Positions 36,922 through 49,417 of a DNA stretch of 64,000 nucleotides are shown here, in pieces. The stretch is from Sipunculus nudus. Lineage: Eukaryota; Annelida; Sipuncula; Golfingiida; Sipunculidae. Below the pieces are notes generated by a model. It was not told the DNA's origin. It saw only the letters and a list, made by a program, of their open reading frames with translations, and made no database searches. Location of the stretch: assembly GCA_026874595.1 (NCBI GenBank), contig CM049322.1, forward strand, positions 38,246,340 through 38,310,339, given 5' to 3'. The position numbers and the translations under genes were made by a program. The stretch's first letter is position 1. Each line of letters starts with the position of its first letter.

Positions 36922-37634
36922 TGTAACGGGTCTACCTTAAACTAGTCTAGTTCGCCGACCTTGGTTCACCGACCAAACTCGTCTTATTCGTTTCCTGAGT
37001 TCTCCCTCAGGGATTTGCTTTATTTTTTCGCTTATTCTAGGCCAGAGTTCCCCCTTCAGATTTGGTCTTATTTTACATAACAATAAAATAGGTAAGAACG
37101 GGAAATCTAGCCGTGGAGACGGCATTCCGCTCATACTGTTCGTTGTGGCAGCACGTCATTTCAACATTTGTCTCTATTGTCTTGTAGGTGAGTTATCATT
37201 TTTCATAATGTTAAAGGTTTCTTTTTTTTTACTACCTTTATAACTGTCTTTTCTTAATAGTCTCTAAATATATGCTTAAACTTAACTTTTAACATTGACT
37301 CAGTTTTGCTCTCGAGCTTAAACGTTACTTTTACTCTCTCCGAGCTTAAACGTAACTTTTACTCTCTCGGAAACCCGACTTCATTTTTGCTAATGCATAA
37401 AATACAAACATGCGACTGTTTTCTTAATGTATTATCTCCGCATGTATGTTAACACGTTATAAGGAATTCCGCTCATACTGTTCGTTGTGGCAGCACGCCA
37501 TTTCGTCATTTGTCTCTATTGTCTTGTAGTAAACGTATGCACCACCACTTGGCGTCAATAAGTTTCTTTGTCGAGAGAAAACGGGGAGAGAGAGCCCAAC
37601 ATCTCCCCGAACACTCTTTTACAACCCCGTTACA
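36922..37634. mobile_element. 713-bp LTR-like insertion with TGTA target duplication
   Basis: Begins TGTAACGGG and ends CCCCGTTACA. It is flanked by TGTA at 36,918-36,921 and 37,635-37,638, while copy 2 of the host duplication has a single TGTA at the matching place. TG...CA ends and a 4-bp duplication fit a solo LTR. Inside, a ~65-bp block (about 37,122-37,188 and 37,465-37,530) is repeated, and TTAAACGT.ACTTTTACTCTC is tandemly repeated at about 37,318-37,370. No coding frame. Confidence 0.88.
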
Positions 37635-37711
37635 TGTATTTATTTATTTAGTTGATTAAGTAAAATGGATATATGGCCATATGAATTTTATCTATATAGC
37701 TATCTATCTAC

Positions 37712-37716
<5 letters not shown>

Positions 37717-37769
<53 letters not shown>
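37717..37769. repeat. (TA)n microsatellite
   Basis: About 26 TA units in copy 1 of the duplication. Confidence 0.96.
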
Positions 37770-37771
<2 letters not shown>

Positions 37772-38133
37772 AGTCATGTCAGTACAAAAAAAATACAATC
37801 ACAATGCGAAATAACATAATAGAATGTTGTTAAAGCAATGACGTTTCCCAGTACATATCAAGATTACTAGAGGTTATTGACCGGCAAATGCCAGGGTAGG
37901 GAAAAACAGATTTAATCATAAACGCAGTACATGCATTTTTACAGAGCAGCGATGTCTTTAATTGAAGAATTGCCTGCGCGATAATTAAATATCACCATCT
38001 CAAATGTCATCAGGCAGAAATTTCTGGCGAGTCACATGGGATTCATGAGAGTTCCATGGGGAGGGAATCTCTGTTGATTTTGGAGGTTTATATTAAGTTC
38101 GATATTTAGTATTTTGCATAACTGTCGTATCAT

Positions 38134-38135
<2 letters not shown>

Positions 38136-38198
<63 letters not shown>
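38136..38198. repeat. (TA)n microsatellite at the junction of the duplication
   Basis: About 30 TA units exactly between copy 1 and copy 2, a plausible site of slippage or breakage. Confidence 0.95.
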
Positions 38199-38199
<1 letters not shown>

Positions 38200-38934
38200 G
38201 GTTTCAATATCATGCCTTTCTAGACCGTGTCCGGAATCGAACCAGTTACCTTTCGCTCCGGTACGAATAATCAACTACTAGGTCTCACCCTACCCCTTAA
38301 ACCTCTAACTCGAAAACATACAACAAACCTACATAGATCACGTCAAACAGCTAGTTTATAAACATATGCACCTTATATTACTATATTTACGAGAAAGACG
38401 ACCCTTTGGGGCCAGACAATTAATTATCAAACGGAAAAATTAATATCTCACGCCCCGGGAACTAAGTCTCAATGGAGGTGACTTTGGTGATGCTTTATAA
38501 ATATTCATTTATAAGTGCCATGGGCAAAATCGGCTGCGACGACGGAGCACAATAGATTGATCTGCAAGGTACATCCATTTAACTCAGACGTGATTGTAGG
38601 TCGTGTTGGGGAGATCCCTATAGAATTAAGTCACTCCGGTTATTCACCTTTGCGTTGACAAAATTGTTTTTTTTTTTCGTATTCTATGTTCTGTGTGTGT
38701 ATTCTGTTCGTTCTCACGCATCTCGAGTTGATAATAATTTTTATATTTTTTTTTTAAATTCACAGAATAATTGGTTTCGTTTGATGGTGTGATATATATA
38801 TATATGGGCCCGTAGGGGCCCTTACGAAACAGAGCTGTCGAACACAAGTAAGTGTGTTTAAGTCCTGAAATATATGTATTACAGCTCCTTGTGTTGTTTG
38901 AGCACGTTAAAACCCCATGGTTTTGTAACAATCT

Positions 38935-38936
<2 letters not shown>

Positions 38937-38977
<41 letters not shown>
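38937..38977. repeat. (TA)n microsatellite
   Basis: About 20 TA units in copy 2. Confidence 0.96.
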
Positions 38978-38981
<4 letters not shown>

Positions 38982-39170
38982 TACATCCTTTTTAATGCAT
39001 AACATGCGATTTAATGCAATTTCATGTTACCGGGTGGGTCAGACTGAATCGAGGGTAAGGTGCTGTCGTCATTTATATGTATTTATATATATGTATTTAT
39101 TTATTTAGTTGAATAGTAAAATGGATATATGACCATATGAATTTTATCTATATAGCTATCTATCTACCTG

Positions 39171-39208
<38 letters not shown>

Positions 39209-39213
<5 letters not shown>

Positions 39214-39742
39214 CCGGTCCAGTAGATTGGTTGGCTTGATACAGTTAAGAACTCTTCGAGATACGGAAAATCACAAAAATCGCCTTACGCTATTTATATA
39301 TAGATAAACCTTTTAGGCTATAATATTTATTAAACAGACAATTGTTACAATATCATTAATGGACAGAGATACATTTAAAGAGTAAACTAATGAATATTTG
39401 AGAGATAAATGAAGTAAAATAAATTAAATGAAATAACTTACCCTGTGCCAGGAATCTGTCATAAAACTGCAACGAGCTGTTATCATAGCCTTCTCTATCA
39501 GAGAATCACAGACAGAATGAAAAATGCACAGAAATACCAAGTAACCTGGTCAACACAGTTGCCATGTCACATGACCAAGTTTGACCAATGGATAACTGAC
39601 ACAGGCTTCTTAAGGGTTAAACTAAATTAATAAATAACTAGTAGGTGGCAGCACTGATTGCCTATAATTAATAAAATAAATTAGTTATAGGTGGCAGCAC
39701 TGCTGTGAAGGCAGACTCCCTGAACTATATATAACGGCAACA
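39209..39742. mobile_element. 534-bp insertion with inverted TGTTGCCG ends
   Basis: Present in copy 2 only, inside a (TA)n tract. It starts TGTTGCCGG and ends ACGGCAACA, inverted repeats with TG/CA tips. Near the right end GGTGGCAGCACTG occurs twice about 50 bp apart with TAATTAATAAAATAAAT between. No target duplication can be assigned because the left flank is (TA)n and the right flank is (CA)n. Probably a solo LTR or a MITE. Confidence 0.7.
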
Positions 39743-39745
39743 CAA

Positions 39746-39804
<59 letters not shown>
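39743..39804. repeat. Compound (CA)n-(TA)n microsatellite
   Basis: About 12 CA units followed by about 17 TA units. Confidence 0.95.
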
Positions 39805-39807
<3 letters not shown>

Positions 39808-40175
39808 AGTCATGTCAGTACAAAAAAAAATAGAATCACAAAGCGAAATAACATAACAGAATGTTGTTGAAGCAATGACGTTTCCCAGTACATATCAAGA
39901 TTACTAGAGGTTAAAATGCCAAGGTAAGGAAAAACAGATTTAATCATAAACGCAGTACATGCATTTTTACAGAACAGCGCTGTCTTTAATTGAAGAATTG
40001 CCTGCGCGACAATTAAATATCACCATCTCAAATGTCATCAGGCAAACATTTCTGGCGAGTCACATGGGATTCATGAGAGTTCCATGGGGAGGGAATCTCT
40101 GTTGATTTTGGAGGTTTATATTAAGTTCGAAATTGATTTAGTGTTTTGCATTACTGTCGTATCATTATATAACGT

Positions 40176-42324
40176 GTCACTTATGTTTATCAGATTACAG
40201 TGAAAACTAACGGTTAGTTGTCATTTGTAAAAGCAGCTGTTATCTTTTGTTTTTGTTTGAGGTAGTCGGCATGGTGCAGAGCCACCTGTTTACACGAACA
40301 ATTTTCTTTAACTATTTTACATACTTTACACATTTCATACATTATATATACAAAGCACATTCCTTTGATATTATTTCAACCATGCTTCAAATTTCAAAGC
40401 CTGTAATTTGCACATACAATATATGCATATATTCTAGTGGTCCCTACTTGATACAAATATTTCCCATGCGTTGGCCTTCCAATATTAAAACTGCAAAGCT
40501 ACTGTATGTTATATTTTTTCCCATAATTTGTCCCATTTCCAAATATGAAGAAATTTTACATCGGTTTTGCTCTCATGAGCTCAATTTTTCTATATATTTC
40601 ATTATCTTTGCAAAGTTTGACATTAAATTACTTGTCTTCTGATTATAATTCTTTCTACTATAATTTACCGCCATTTTAAATAAAAAGGAGCACCCGATTT
40701 ATTAAAATCCAAATTTGACCCTCCTTTTTCCCACAACCAGAAATGCACGCATTTTATAATACTTTGCATGCCATTTTATGATAATTGGTAAATCCAATTA
40801 TAAGCTTTAGTGTAAGCTTTGAGAGAAACCTTTGACGAAAACCTACAGTTTATAATACTAACCGAAGCAGAAAACGCGGCGTAAAAAAACTCCCGGCACC
40901 ACCTGTGCCATGGTGAATGCCTCGAATTAGTTGTTGTGCAATCTATGTTAAATGGGAAAAAAGCTGAAATATAAAAACATTAATTCACAAAAGCGCCCCG
41001 TTCTATTGGCTAATGTTATTCAGTTTTTGCAAATTAATTTTGTTTTTCAATTGATTTTTTAAAACTAATAAAAAAATTCATCAACATGCATAAGAGCAAT
41101 GCTGAGACCGTGCCATTTTTATATATGAGGTTTATTTTGTGAAGTTAAAAGTGATTTAAAATAAAAGATTTTTTTTTAGAATGAAATGATTATTGCCAGA
41201 GATGCTACCATTAATATGATAAAAAATGTAAGCCCATTTTAGAAGAATTAAACGACTTGTGACCTTTGTTAATTTTTAGTGGTATTTATCGTCACATAAC
41301 ATTATTCCATCATAACATAATCCTTCGATTTCTTTAATAAAACAAATTTAAAATATATAACGAAAATTGATGGCCCTATTTCCCGCTTTACTATTGACGT
41401 ATCGTCATGTCCAGACCTTCGAATCCTAGTTCGAAATCAATTTGAAGTCGTAAACAGGAGACATCTCCGAGGTCGTTTAGATACCACGCGAAGGGTAATT
41501 TCGAATCTGTCGGTCTCATAACCGTGAAGAGAATGGATTTAGATTGGCCTGAGTCAATAAAAGTCTAAGAGGATCCGCTTTATATCACGGAGTTCCCGGA
41601 AGTCTCGTCTCTCATACCCGGTAGCCAGGAGACAGAGACGTAATAAGCAGACGATAAACAACTTCCGGTTTTGATTTTTCAAGCAGATGAGATGCAGCGT
41701 TCATATGCGCGGTAATAAATAGTTCTCACGTCCCCTAAATTAGCACCAGGTCAACAACATCGTAAACAGGAAAAATGTTGCTCTTTTTTTCTGTCTTTAT
41801 ATTTTATTCCTCTCATGCCGTTTTCTTATCACAGAACAGTAGAATTTGCATAAATGTAATTTTTCCCAATAAAATAGAGATTTACTTCATGGTAATTTTA
41901 AAATCACAGGCTACTGAATATTCAATATGCTCTTGAAATAAGAATTTCTCCATAAACACGCACTTGTTTTTACTAAATTTGAGCGGGTCTTCATACATAA
42001 CATCTTTCAGAAACTGCTTTTTTTTTAAATTTCGTAATAAATTTTTTTTTATCAGATTTCCATTTGTCAACTTCTCATAGTTTATGCGAAATTATAGTTT
42101 TGTTTTAAACTGATACTCTTTCAAAGCAGTGACCTTAGAAGATGGTCAAGATCAGTAAAGCTGTTTTCATTGAATAAGGACACACTGAATGAAACATGAA
42201 TTCATGGAATCTGCTTAATAATGAGGAAATAACTAAAAAAAAGGTCGAAAAATACATGTTCCTCTAGCTTTGTGAATATATAGATGGACATCAGTCAGAA
42301 AACATGACAAACTAGAAATCTGCA
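40176..42324. other. No gene seen
   Basis: The open frame at 40,247-40,642 (131 codons) is Ile/Phe/Tyr-rich with no domain and is probably chance in AT-rich DNA. The part 41,390-41,720 is GC-balanced and free of repeats. Confidence 0.5.
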
Positions 42325-42480
42325 TTCTAAGGAATGCAAGCCTCCGCCATGTGTGGGGTCCCTGTTGTGGCATGTTCCAAAATCGATGTTTGCATTGGCG
42401 GATATTAACCTATTTATTCCTAGGTTCATTCATGCAGAAGTGATTGTACATTGTGGTATCTGATTCAGGACCCGTTTTCC
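42325..42480 (+). mobile_element. GCCTCCGC-ended repeat, 5' half
   Basis: Begins GGAATGCAAGCCTCCGCCAT. Then CCTGTTGTGG, AAAATCGATGTTTGCATT and TTCATTCATGCAGAAG match 12,549-12,680. It stops after GATTCAGG and lacks the 3' hairpin end. Confidence 0.72.
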
Positions 42481-42704
42481 GAAGGAATCTGACTAGACGA
42501 AAGTGGGCATGGATTTGAAACTGAAGGATTCGTACTTGGACCTGGGGTCTTTTGTTTTGCACTTCCACTCACACCCGCAGACTGTATCAACTATAACGTT
42601 GTTGTGAAACCTGGTGGCGTTATGGATAGGGCGATGGATTTCTGAGTTCGCGTTCCGTTCTGTTGCATTTTGCGCCATTATTGAACACTGGAAGGTTTAA
42701 TTTT

Positions 42705-42800
42705 TCCAGTTTCTCGAAACCGCTCATGGGGGCTGCCATTTTGAGTAATCACAAGAACTCGAATGTGTCATAGATCACATGGGTATACCGCTAGTATGTA
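42705..42800 (-). mobile_element. Dispersed repeat fragment (GCCCCCATGA family)
   Basis: On the minus strand it reads CAAAATGGCAGCCCCCATGA and CGGTTTCGAGAAA, matching 21,830-21,870. Confidence 0.5.
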
Positions 42801-43773
42801 TAATTACCTATATATGCATAAACGTCTGAATATATAGACCTATATGAGTACCTATTTTTAGGATACCGGTAAAGGGTTGGCATTCCATGGGCTCAATGAA
42901 TCGAGTGTTCCTTCCGCAGTAATGTCGTTGCTTTCAACCTCGTACAAAAGGCTCCGCCTTCAATGTTCCAAAGCTTTGGAAATACAAAGTAGGACAGCGT
43001 TGAGCCACGCGACGAGTCGGGGAGACATGAAGCAAGATATGACAAAGTGCTAGCTTTCTAAAGATGAAAAGGGACTCAGAAACTTACACTGTTATACAAT
43101 GGTGTTGAAGTGAGGATAGACTGCCATTTCAAGAGCATAATGTAAACACATCCCCTCTTATACAGGAGATATTTGCGGAGCCCTTCGAGGATTTTATATC
43201 AAAGGCAAGCAATATGTGTCACGTAATACGTGCCACCAGACGGCCTGGAAAATCCCGGGAAAACATATCCTCTCTGATCAAGTATCGTCTTACCACGAAG
43301 GGGACGAGAATTTACGAGGCTTACGGGGAGGTTGTGTTTATTTTCTTATAATCAGTCTGCTCTTATTCTCTGTCATTCTCTCGCGAGAAGACAGTTTTAT
43401 TATGAATATGCCTCCCCGTTTATGTTCTTGACATTAGTTGATTGCCCTTTGATGTCGTAAAAGGAATTTTTCTCCCAAAGCTGCCACACGGTTGTCGTAA
43501 AATTCTCATAGATCACCACATGCTATTAATCTTCTGTTAAGTTTGATACTCATACTTTATGCGACTATTGACGTATGATGATAAACTGCTATATACTAAA
43601 TGTCAGCCTGCAAAGACCGGTATACAAATCCTTGTCGTAGTCTGGCCTGCAGGTGGAAGATCAGAAAATAAAACATTTTATAAAAAAGAGCAATTTGTCG
43701 TTCAACCTATTTGTCAACCTATTTATAGGAAAAACCTGGGCCTTATCAATAATCTATATAGATTACACAAATA

Positions 43774-43777
<4 letters not shown>

Positions 43778-43826
<49 letters not shown>
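43778..43826. repeat. (TA)n microsatellite
   Basis: About 24 TA units. Confidence 0.96.
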
Positions 43827-43833
<7 letters not shown>

Positions 43834-45837
43834 AATATTGTCACATTTACTGCGTAGAAATAAAGGGCATACGTTCAGGCAGTTGGGTCATTTTAGAACA
43901 TGCTTCTTTTTTATTGCTTTCACCATGCGTTTTTTCCCGTTCTTGTGCGTGTGTGTTTATCAGTGTGTGTGTTTGTTCACAACATAACTCACGCATTCAG
44001 GAACGGAATTCATGCAGTTTTTCAGGTCGTTTCAGGAATGAACTTAGGAAAAGTTGATTTAATTTTGGTGTGCATCCAGTATGTTCTCCGGATTCTGGGG
44101 CATCATCAAAGAATCTTCACCAATGTACGGTCACTTATGCACGAATGAACCTAGAAATATGGACATCAACAAAAATATAAGTGAATGCAGACAAGGTCCA
44201 GCTTCATGTTCGCGCAGTTTGGCCTATAGCGCCCAGCACCTCGACTTGACGGTTCTAGTGTGTTCGCAAAGCGCTTTCTAAACGTGTTCCCTTAGTTCTG
44301 AGGTAAGGGATGCACAAACCGGTTAGAGAAAATCCCACAATTGGGACACCCATATGGCGGAGGCATGTAGTCATTGAGATGCTGATTTCATTTTTTTTGT
44401 TTGTTCTTGTTTTCCTAATCATTTACCGAACAATATTCTCTCATAGTTCTTGGCATAAACAACTGATCTGACAATGTCCTTATTAATAAACCTTTACTTG
44501 ATATCATAGTGTGGTGATTATGTGCATGTAGTATTGACAATCCTGGTTTATACACTTCAATGTTACAAGCGATTCATTCTTAGACTCTGAGTAATTGAGT
44601 CATAACTGTAGTGGTGTACCTTAACATTTTGTAAGTCTTTTTTTCGCAGCCATGGACCCATAAAGTTAACATCATATTTGCTCTTTGGTTTGGAGGAAAT
44701 GTTCATATATATATATATATTGTGAAATATAAGGAGTAATATTGAAAAATATATGTAGCCCAGCATGTGCACGTGGTAGCATGTCTTGATCGTTATAATA
44801 TTTAAACGTCACTATTTAACTTATTCATGACGGTATCGTGTAAACGTTTCCCTGTTATCAAAATATCATTCCACATTTGATGGCCTGTTCTACAATAAAT
44901 ATAACAGTTTTCAATGCACATTTTTTTATATATATTAACATTAGATAAAACAGATTTATTGTTAAAATATGAGTTCTTGCCCTGGAAAAAGCCTCGGAAA
45001 GGCTAAACTCAACCAATACTACCATAAAAGACAATAGTTATTAAAGTTACTTGATCTGTGACGGATCTTCTTGACACCGAATCCACAATATTTGAAAGTG
45101 CCTGACAAATTTGTAATTGCTAGTGAATAAACATCAGTTCTTTATTTACATTTCGGTGAATATAATTCCTGTTATTATTCTAACACACAGGATTGTGATA
45201 ACTAGATCCTGTAATCTTTGATAACTCTTACCGATGAGAATCAACTGAAATATAAACTCTAATGTAGATGCTATTGTTTCTGACTTGTGGGATTCGTATA
45301 ATTTTGACATGCCAATTGTGACATTCCGATTTTTATGTGTGCGCAGACCGTCAGCACCCATGAGCAATTTCGTGAAACCGAGAGAAATAAACCTGTTAGG
45401 TTTTGTTTAAGGTACGGGGATGCGACAGGAAAGTGATCCTAGGGAAATATAAAGGGGAGAATCTTTCTGTAGAGAGAGCTTATTGCCAAGGGCACGTGAC
45501 GGTGCAGTTTTAAGCGGAATATTGCTTTTTTATCGGACCACACCCAACAATTATAGTGGGTATATGCATTTACTTGCAATCCATCTGCTGATCCACAAAA
45601 CTTACTTGCCGCTAGGGAATAACCTTTTTCAATTTATTTTTAATTTATTTTATTTTTTTACCGCTTGGAAATTTTTGTATATTCTGAACTTCGCAACCCT
45701 TTAAATGATACATTTCTCGATATGCTTGATTTGCGAAGTACAGGAAGATAAGAAACATTGCTATCATCCTTTTTTCTACAACTTAGTCCTTTTTTATCCG
45801 CTTAGCTCATTCAGCGCCATCAGTTCCTACGAACACA

Positions 45838-45985
45838 ATGCGGCCCGGGAAGGCGAGGAGTAAAATGCTCGGCTGTCCGCTGGCGACTAGGGTTCGATCT
45901 CCGGCGTGTCTGTGAGAGCGGTTATTAGTGGCCCGTCCGAGGTCGGTGGTGTTCCGGGTCCTCCGGTTTCTTCCGCCTCAATAAA
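45838..45985 (+). mobile_element. tRNA-derived SINE, family B, copy 1
   Basis: Degraded A-box region (GAGGAGTAAAATGCTCGGC), B-box-like GGGTTCGATCTCC, then a body with AGTGGCCCGTCCGAGGTCGG and GGGTCCTCCGGTTTCTTCC. The same order is seen on the opposite strand at 47,746-47,922. The CTCCGG-TTTCC body resembles a core shared by several molluscan SINEs, which is recalled rather than checked. Confidence 0.8.
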
Positions 45986-46765
45986 GTATGGCTGCGCCAC
46001 ATTATCGATATTTCGGTATATCGCAATATGATGATCGCATATTGCGTATCGCGATACAGTTTTCAAGTATCGATTTTTTTCGATAGTTTCGCCTAAAACT
46101 GATTTTTTTTCAGAAAACTTATGTTTCGGTTACAAAAGTGGATATCTAGATGCATTGGTTGTGATTAATGAAAGGCTTATTGTGAAAGCCGCTCTGTGTC
46201 TTAAGGCGTTTAGTGGGAAATGCTCAAGAAGGCATGATATACCATAAGTCAAAGGTCCGTCCCAATAAATGTGCCTGTCTGCTTAATGACTTATCGGTAC
46301 ACGAGAATATTCCCATATACAACAAATAAAAAGAAGTGCTGAATACGGTCATAATAAGTAGTCATTCAATAATATTCCCTCTTCACATCTTATGATTACT
46401 ACATTAAGAGCAAGTGTAAAGTACTGGGACCTTTACCACTCTGAACTTAACCACAGTCCAGAATTATATAAATGGCAAGTTATTTATACACATAAGACCC
46501 AAAGAACTTACTTCCATATTTCATGTTTGAAATAACTGATTTGCATAAACTTTTTTTTCTCGCTATAATTAACATTATAAAGAATGATTAATGATAATAA
46601 AATGATTATTTTGTATATATATATATATGAATATATATATTACTAACACTCATTTCCTATAATGTTAGTACAATGAAAATATCAAGATACGTATCCCAAT
46701 ACGCTACCGCATATCGCGATATATTGCAGTGCGAGATCTATAGGCGATACTCGGTCCTACTATTA
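45986..46765. mobile_element. CGATAT-ended MITE-like repeat, copy 2 (about 780 bp)
   Basis: The left end has TTATCGATATTTCGGTATAT and GCGTATCGCGATAC. The right end has CAATACGCTACCGCATATCG, GCGATATATTGCAG and GGCGATACTCGG, roughly the inverse of the left. The right end matches 10,715-10,770. The middle is AT-rich and non-coding. It directly follows the family B SINE. Confidence 0.7.
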
Positions 46766-49417
46766 AGACTGCCCAACGCCACCAGCTTAGCCATTGAAAG
46801 TGCCTCTTATTATTCATAATTACGAGTTGAACAATACATGTTAAATAGTTTATATTAATGAAGAGAGTTAAAGGAGGAAACTCTAATTCGCAACTTCGTA
46901 AAACGTTTTGGCTATTTCGGGAGGTGATGCGTTTAGTTGAGTGTATTCTAAATCCTTGCTTTCATTATCAAGCCTTCAAATAATGTGTGCTTGAGTATAA
47001 AATAAAAGAATATATATTTTTTTATTTATTATTATTGTAATATAAAAGCAACCCTTTTAATCTTCTATATTGTTTAAGTTTTCCAAGAAGCGTATGAACA
47101 AAATGCGCCTTTTATCAAATAATTTGCACTACGCTTGAACGTCCTTGACCTTGCGTTCTGGCATTCCCTTGTACAATCCCTTTTTATGAACACTAGGTCT
47201 TTCACAGCTTAGTGTCAAATATTTGCAAATTTTTCAATTAAATTCCGCAGTTTGTAATTAAAGAAATAATCAGTGTGAAACAAATCCGGAAACATCTATG
47301 AAAGAACAAATACCAGGAAAATGTGATTTAATTTGAAACCTAATCGGAGTAATATCTAATTTCGACACGTTTTGCTCATTTGTTAATTGTGTTCTTTTAA
47401 AAAGCAATCGTGTAATATTATACTGCGTGAAAATAATGTCAATAAAAATGTGTTCATATGGGTGACGTGCATTGAAGGACAGGCCTGAATCTTCCGGAAT
47501 CAAAAGATACCTCAAAATGGCGATCAACTTTAATTAATTGGAAATTAATTAAATGAAATTAAACCTGGTATCATTAAATAAGCTGAATAAAAAAAAACTC
47601 ACGTAAGAACACACAACGTCGCAACGCAGTGTTCCTGTTAGTAAAGACTATCGGCCCGCTTTCGGGATCATACTAGATGCTTGGTTTTATATATTAACTT
47701 TATTTATTTTACATAGATTGTACAACTAGTTATAATAACTAATACATGGCACGGATGTTGGCGCTCGGTAGTCGGTAAGAGTGGAGGAAACCGGAGGACC
47801 CGGAGAAAACCACCGACCTTGGACGGGCCACTGCAACCCACTCTCATAGCCACACCGGGAATCGAACCCGGGTCACCAGCGGAGAAGGCCGAGCGTTTTA
47901 CCACTCAGCTGTCCAGGTCCCAGTTTGGTTTTATCAGTAAGCTCGAAGAAAACTATAGCTCTGCGAGTCAGATAGATGAAAAATGTAGCAGCTATCGAGC
48001 TATCGAGTACCGATAAAGTCTTTACTCAAATGTAACTAAACTGCATTAGATCTGTTCTATTTTTTTTTTTATTTCTAACAGTAATACGCTCCAGCCTTGA
48101 ACTTGAAAATAGTAGTGTAATATTTACATTAAATCACTGTTGTAAATTATTAATTAACAGATGACAACATCAATGATAGCAGCCGGTATGATATACTATT
48201 CAAATGATAGGATATCATTTAAAAAACAAAACTGATTCGGTCTTCTAGATTACCTTAAACATTTTATGGATTGTTCTTTGGCTGTTTGGCTGAAACCCTC
48301 TAGTTTCGCTCAATACTTTTGCGCAAGGTTACCAATTGACAAACCAATCCAGTTGAGAACATATTACCTAACGAAGGTATAAAAATGTATTCAATACTAA
48401 TCGTTTCTTTGCATGAATTCCAGGTATGAAACCCGCATATAACATTTTTGCAATAAAATTAGCCTTTTTGTTACATCACAATCGGCAGAGAGATTGAAAC
48501 CATAAAGTAGAGACCAGGCACCTCGCGTGTTGTCCGTGCGTGCTCTAGCGGAGAATGATATATCAAAGTACATAGTAAGTAGATAATTATATTTCTTATA
48601 AAAGGCTGGTTTCGAGGAAGCGGTCTCCTTACAAGGAGTCATTAGTCGAGCGTACAGTTTGCTTTTTTATCTTTTCCATTCGTTAACTTGTTGACAGTCC
48701 TTCCTTTTATAAACCATTAATATAAAAGTGTATTTATCTGAGATTTGATTTTCTTCTTCGGCACGCAGGGGAATAATTGAAATATTATATATATGCCTTC
48801 TTTACTAGAATGGTTTTCCTTTATCGGCATTAATGGGGGAAAACGAACCCTTTCATATCTAAGTTTCTTTAGCTAAAGTCTCCGCTATGATCCTTCCCAG
48901 GCACCGCTTACGTTATTAAAGTTGGAACAACGTTTACCTCTTAGAAATTTGATTTCTTGCGACATATAATCACTTTTGATCAAGTTAATTATTTCATCAT
49001 CATCGAGGCTAAGGCAACCCTCAATGCTCAATCACTCTGTCGAAAGACAGATTTCAGGAGTGTTATCAAAATGCATCTTTTTGGTACAATTTGATTTTAT
49101 ACCACGCATAAATATAATTTTTCTACAGAACTTTATCAATTAACCGGTCGAAGCATATTGAGTGTAATTTTGCAGGCTTGCCAAGAAAAAAATACAAAAT
49201 AATTGTTTCAATTCTTGAAATACTGCAAATGATAAAAATAAAATGCAATGCTTTCCAAACCTTTAAAGAATCGAGGCATAGACACATATTAGCCAAAGAT
49301 CTTGTCCTTATTTGTAAAATAAAAGACCGTTGATAACGGGAACAGAGAATCAATAAATTGTGTGTGTGTGTGGAGTGGCGTCAATTTATCTTACATTTCG
49401 GGATGACTCACGCATAT
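46766..49417. other. No gene seen apart from a reversed SINE
   Basis: AT-rich and without recognised coding frames; the SINE at 47,746-47,922 is listed separately. Confidence 0.5.
47746..47922 (-). mobile_element. tRNA-derived SINE, family B, copy 2 (better preserved)
   Basis: On the minus strand a tRNA-like head has an A-box-like CAGCTGAGTGGTAAAACGC and a perfect B-box GGTTCGATTCC about 40 bp later. The body follows with AGTGGCCCGTCCAAGGTCGG and GGTCCTCCGGTTTCCTCC. It is not a tRNA gene: no acceptor or anticodon fold is complete and a SINE body follows. Confidence 0.85.

Larger units (their letters stand above)
36400..40175. repeat. Tandem duplication of a ~1.8-kb segment with later insertions
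   Basis: Copy 1 (36,400-38,198) and copy 2 (38,200-40,175) share, in order: a ~380-bp block (36,400-36,779 with 38,200-38,579), a (TA)n tract, a ~120-bp block (36,800-36,921 with 38,977-39,090), a ~65-bp block (37,635-37,700 with 39,095-39,170), (TA)n, and a ~370-bp block (37,770-38,135 with 39,805-40,175). Copy 1 alone has an insert at 36,922-37,634. Copy 2 alone has 38,580-38,940 and 39,209-39,742. (TA)n tracts lie at most segment boundaries. Confidence 0.93.
42481..45837. other. No gene seen over 3.3 kb; repeat fragments and one microsatellite
   Basis: Contains the reversed GCCCCCATGA-family fragment at 42,705-42,800, (TA)n at 43,778-43,826 and a related fragment at 45,500-45,590. The long frames near 43,559-44,148 run through the microsatellite. 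Confidence 0.5.

Noticed and set aside
40247-40642. 131-codon hydrophobic open frame
   Set aside because: AT-driven Ile/Phe/Tyr content, no recognisable family, no splice or promoter context.
47746-47922. tRNA gene on the minus strand
   Set aside because: A- and B-boxes are followed by a SINE body shared with 45,838-45,985, and the acceptor arm does not close.
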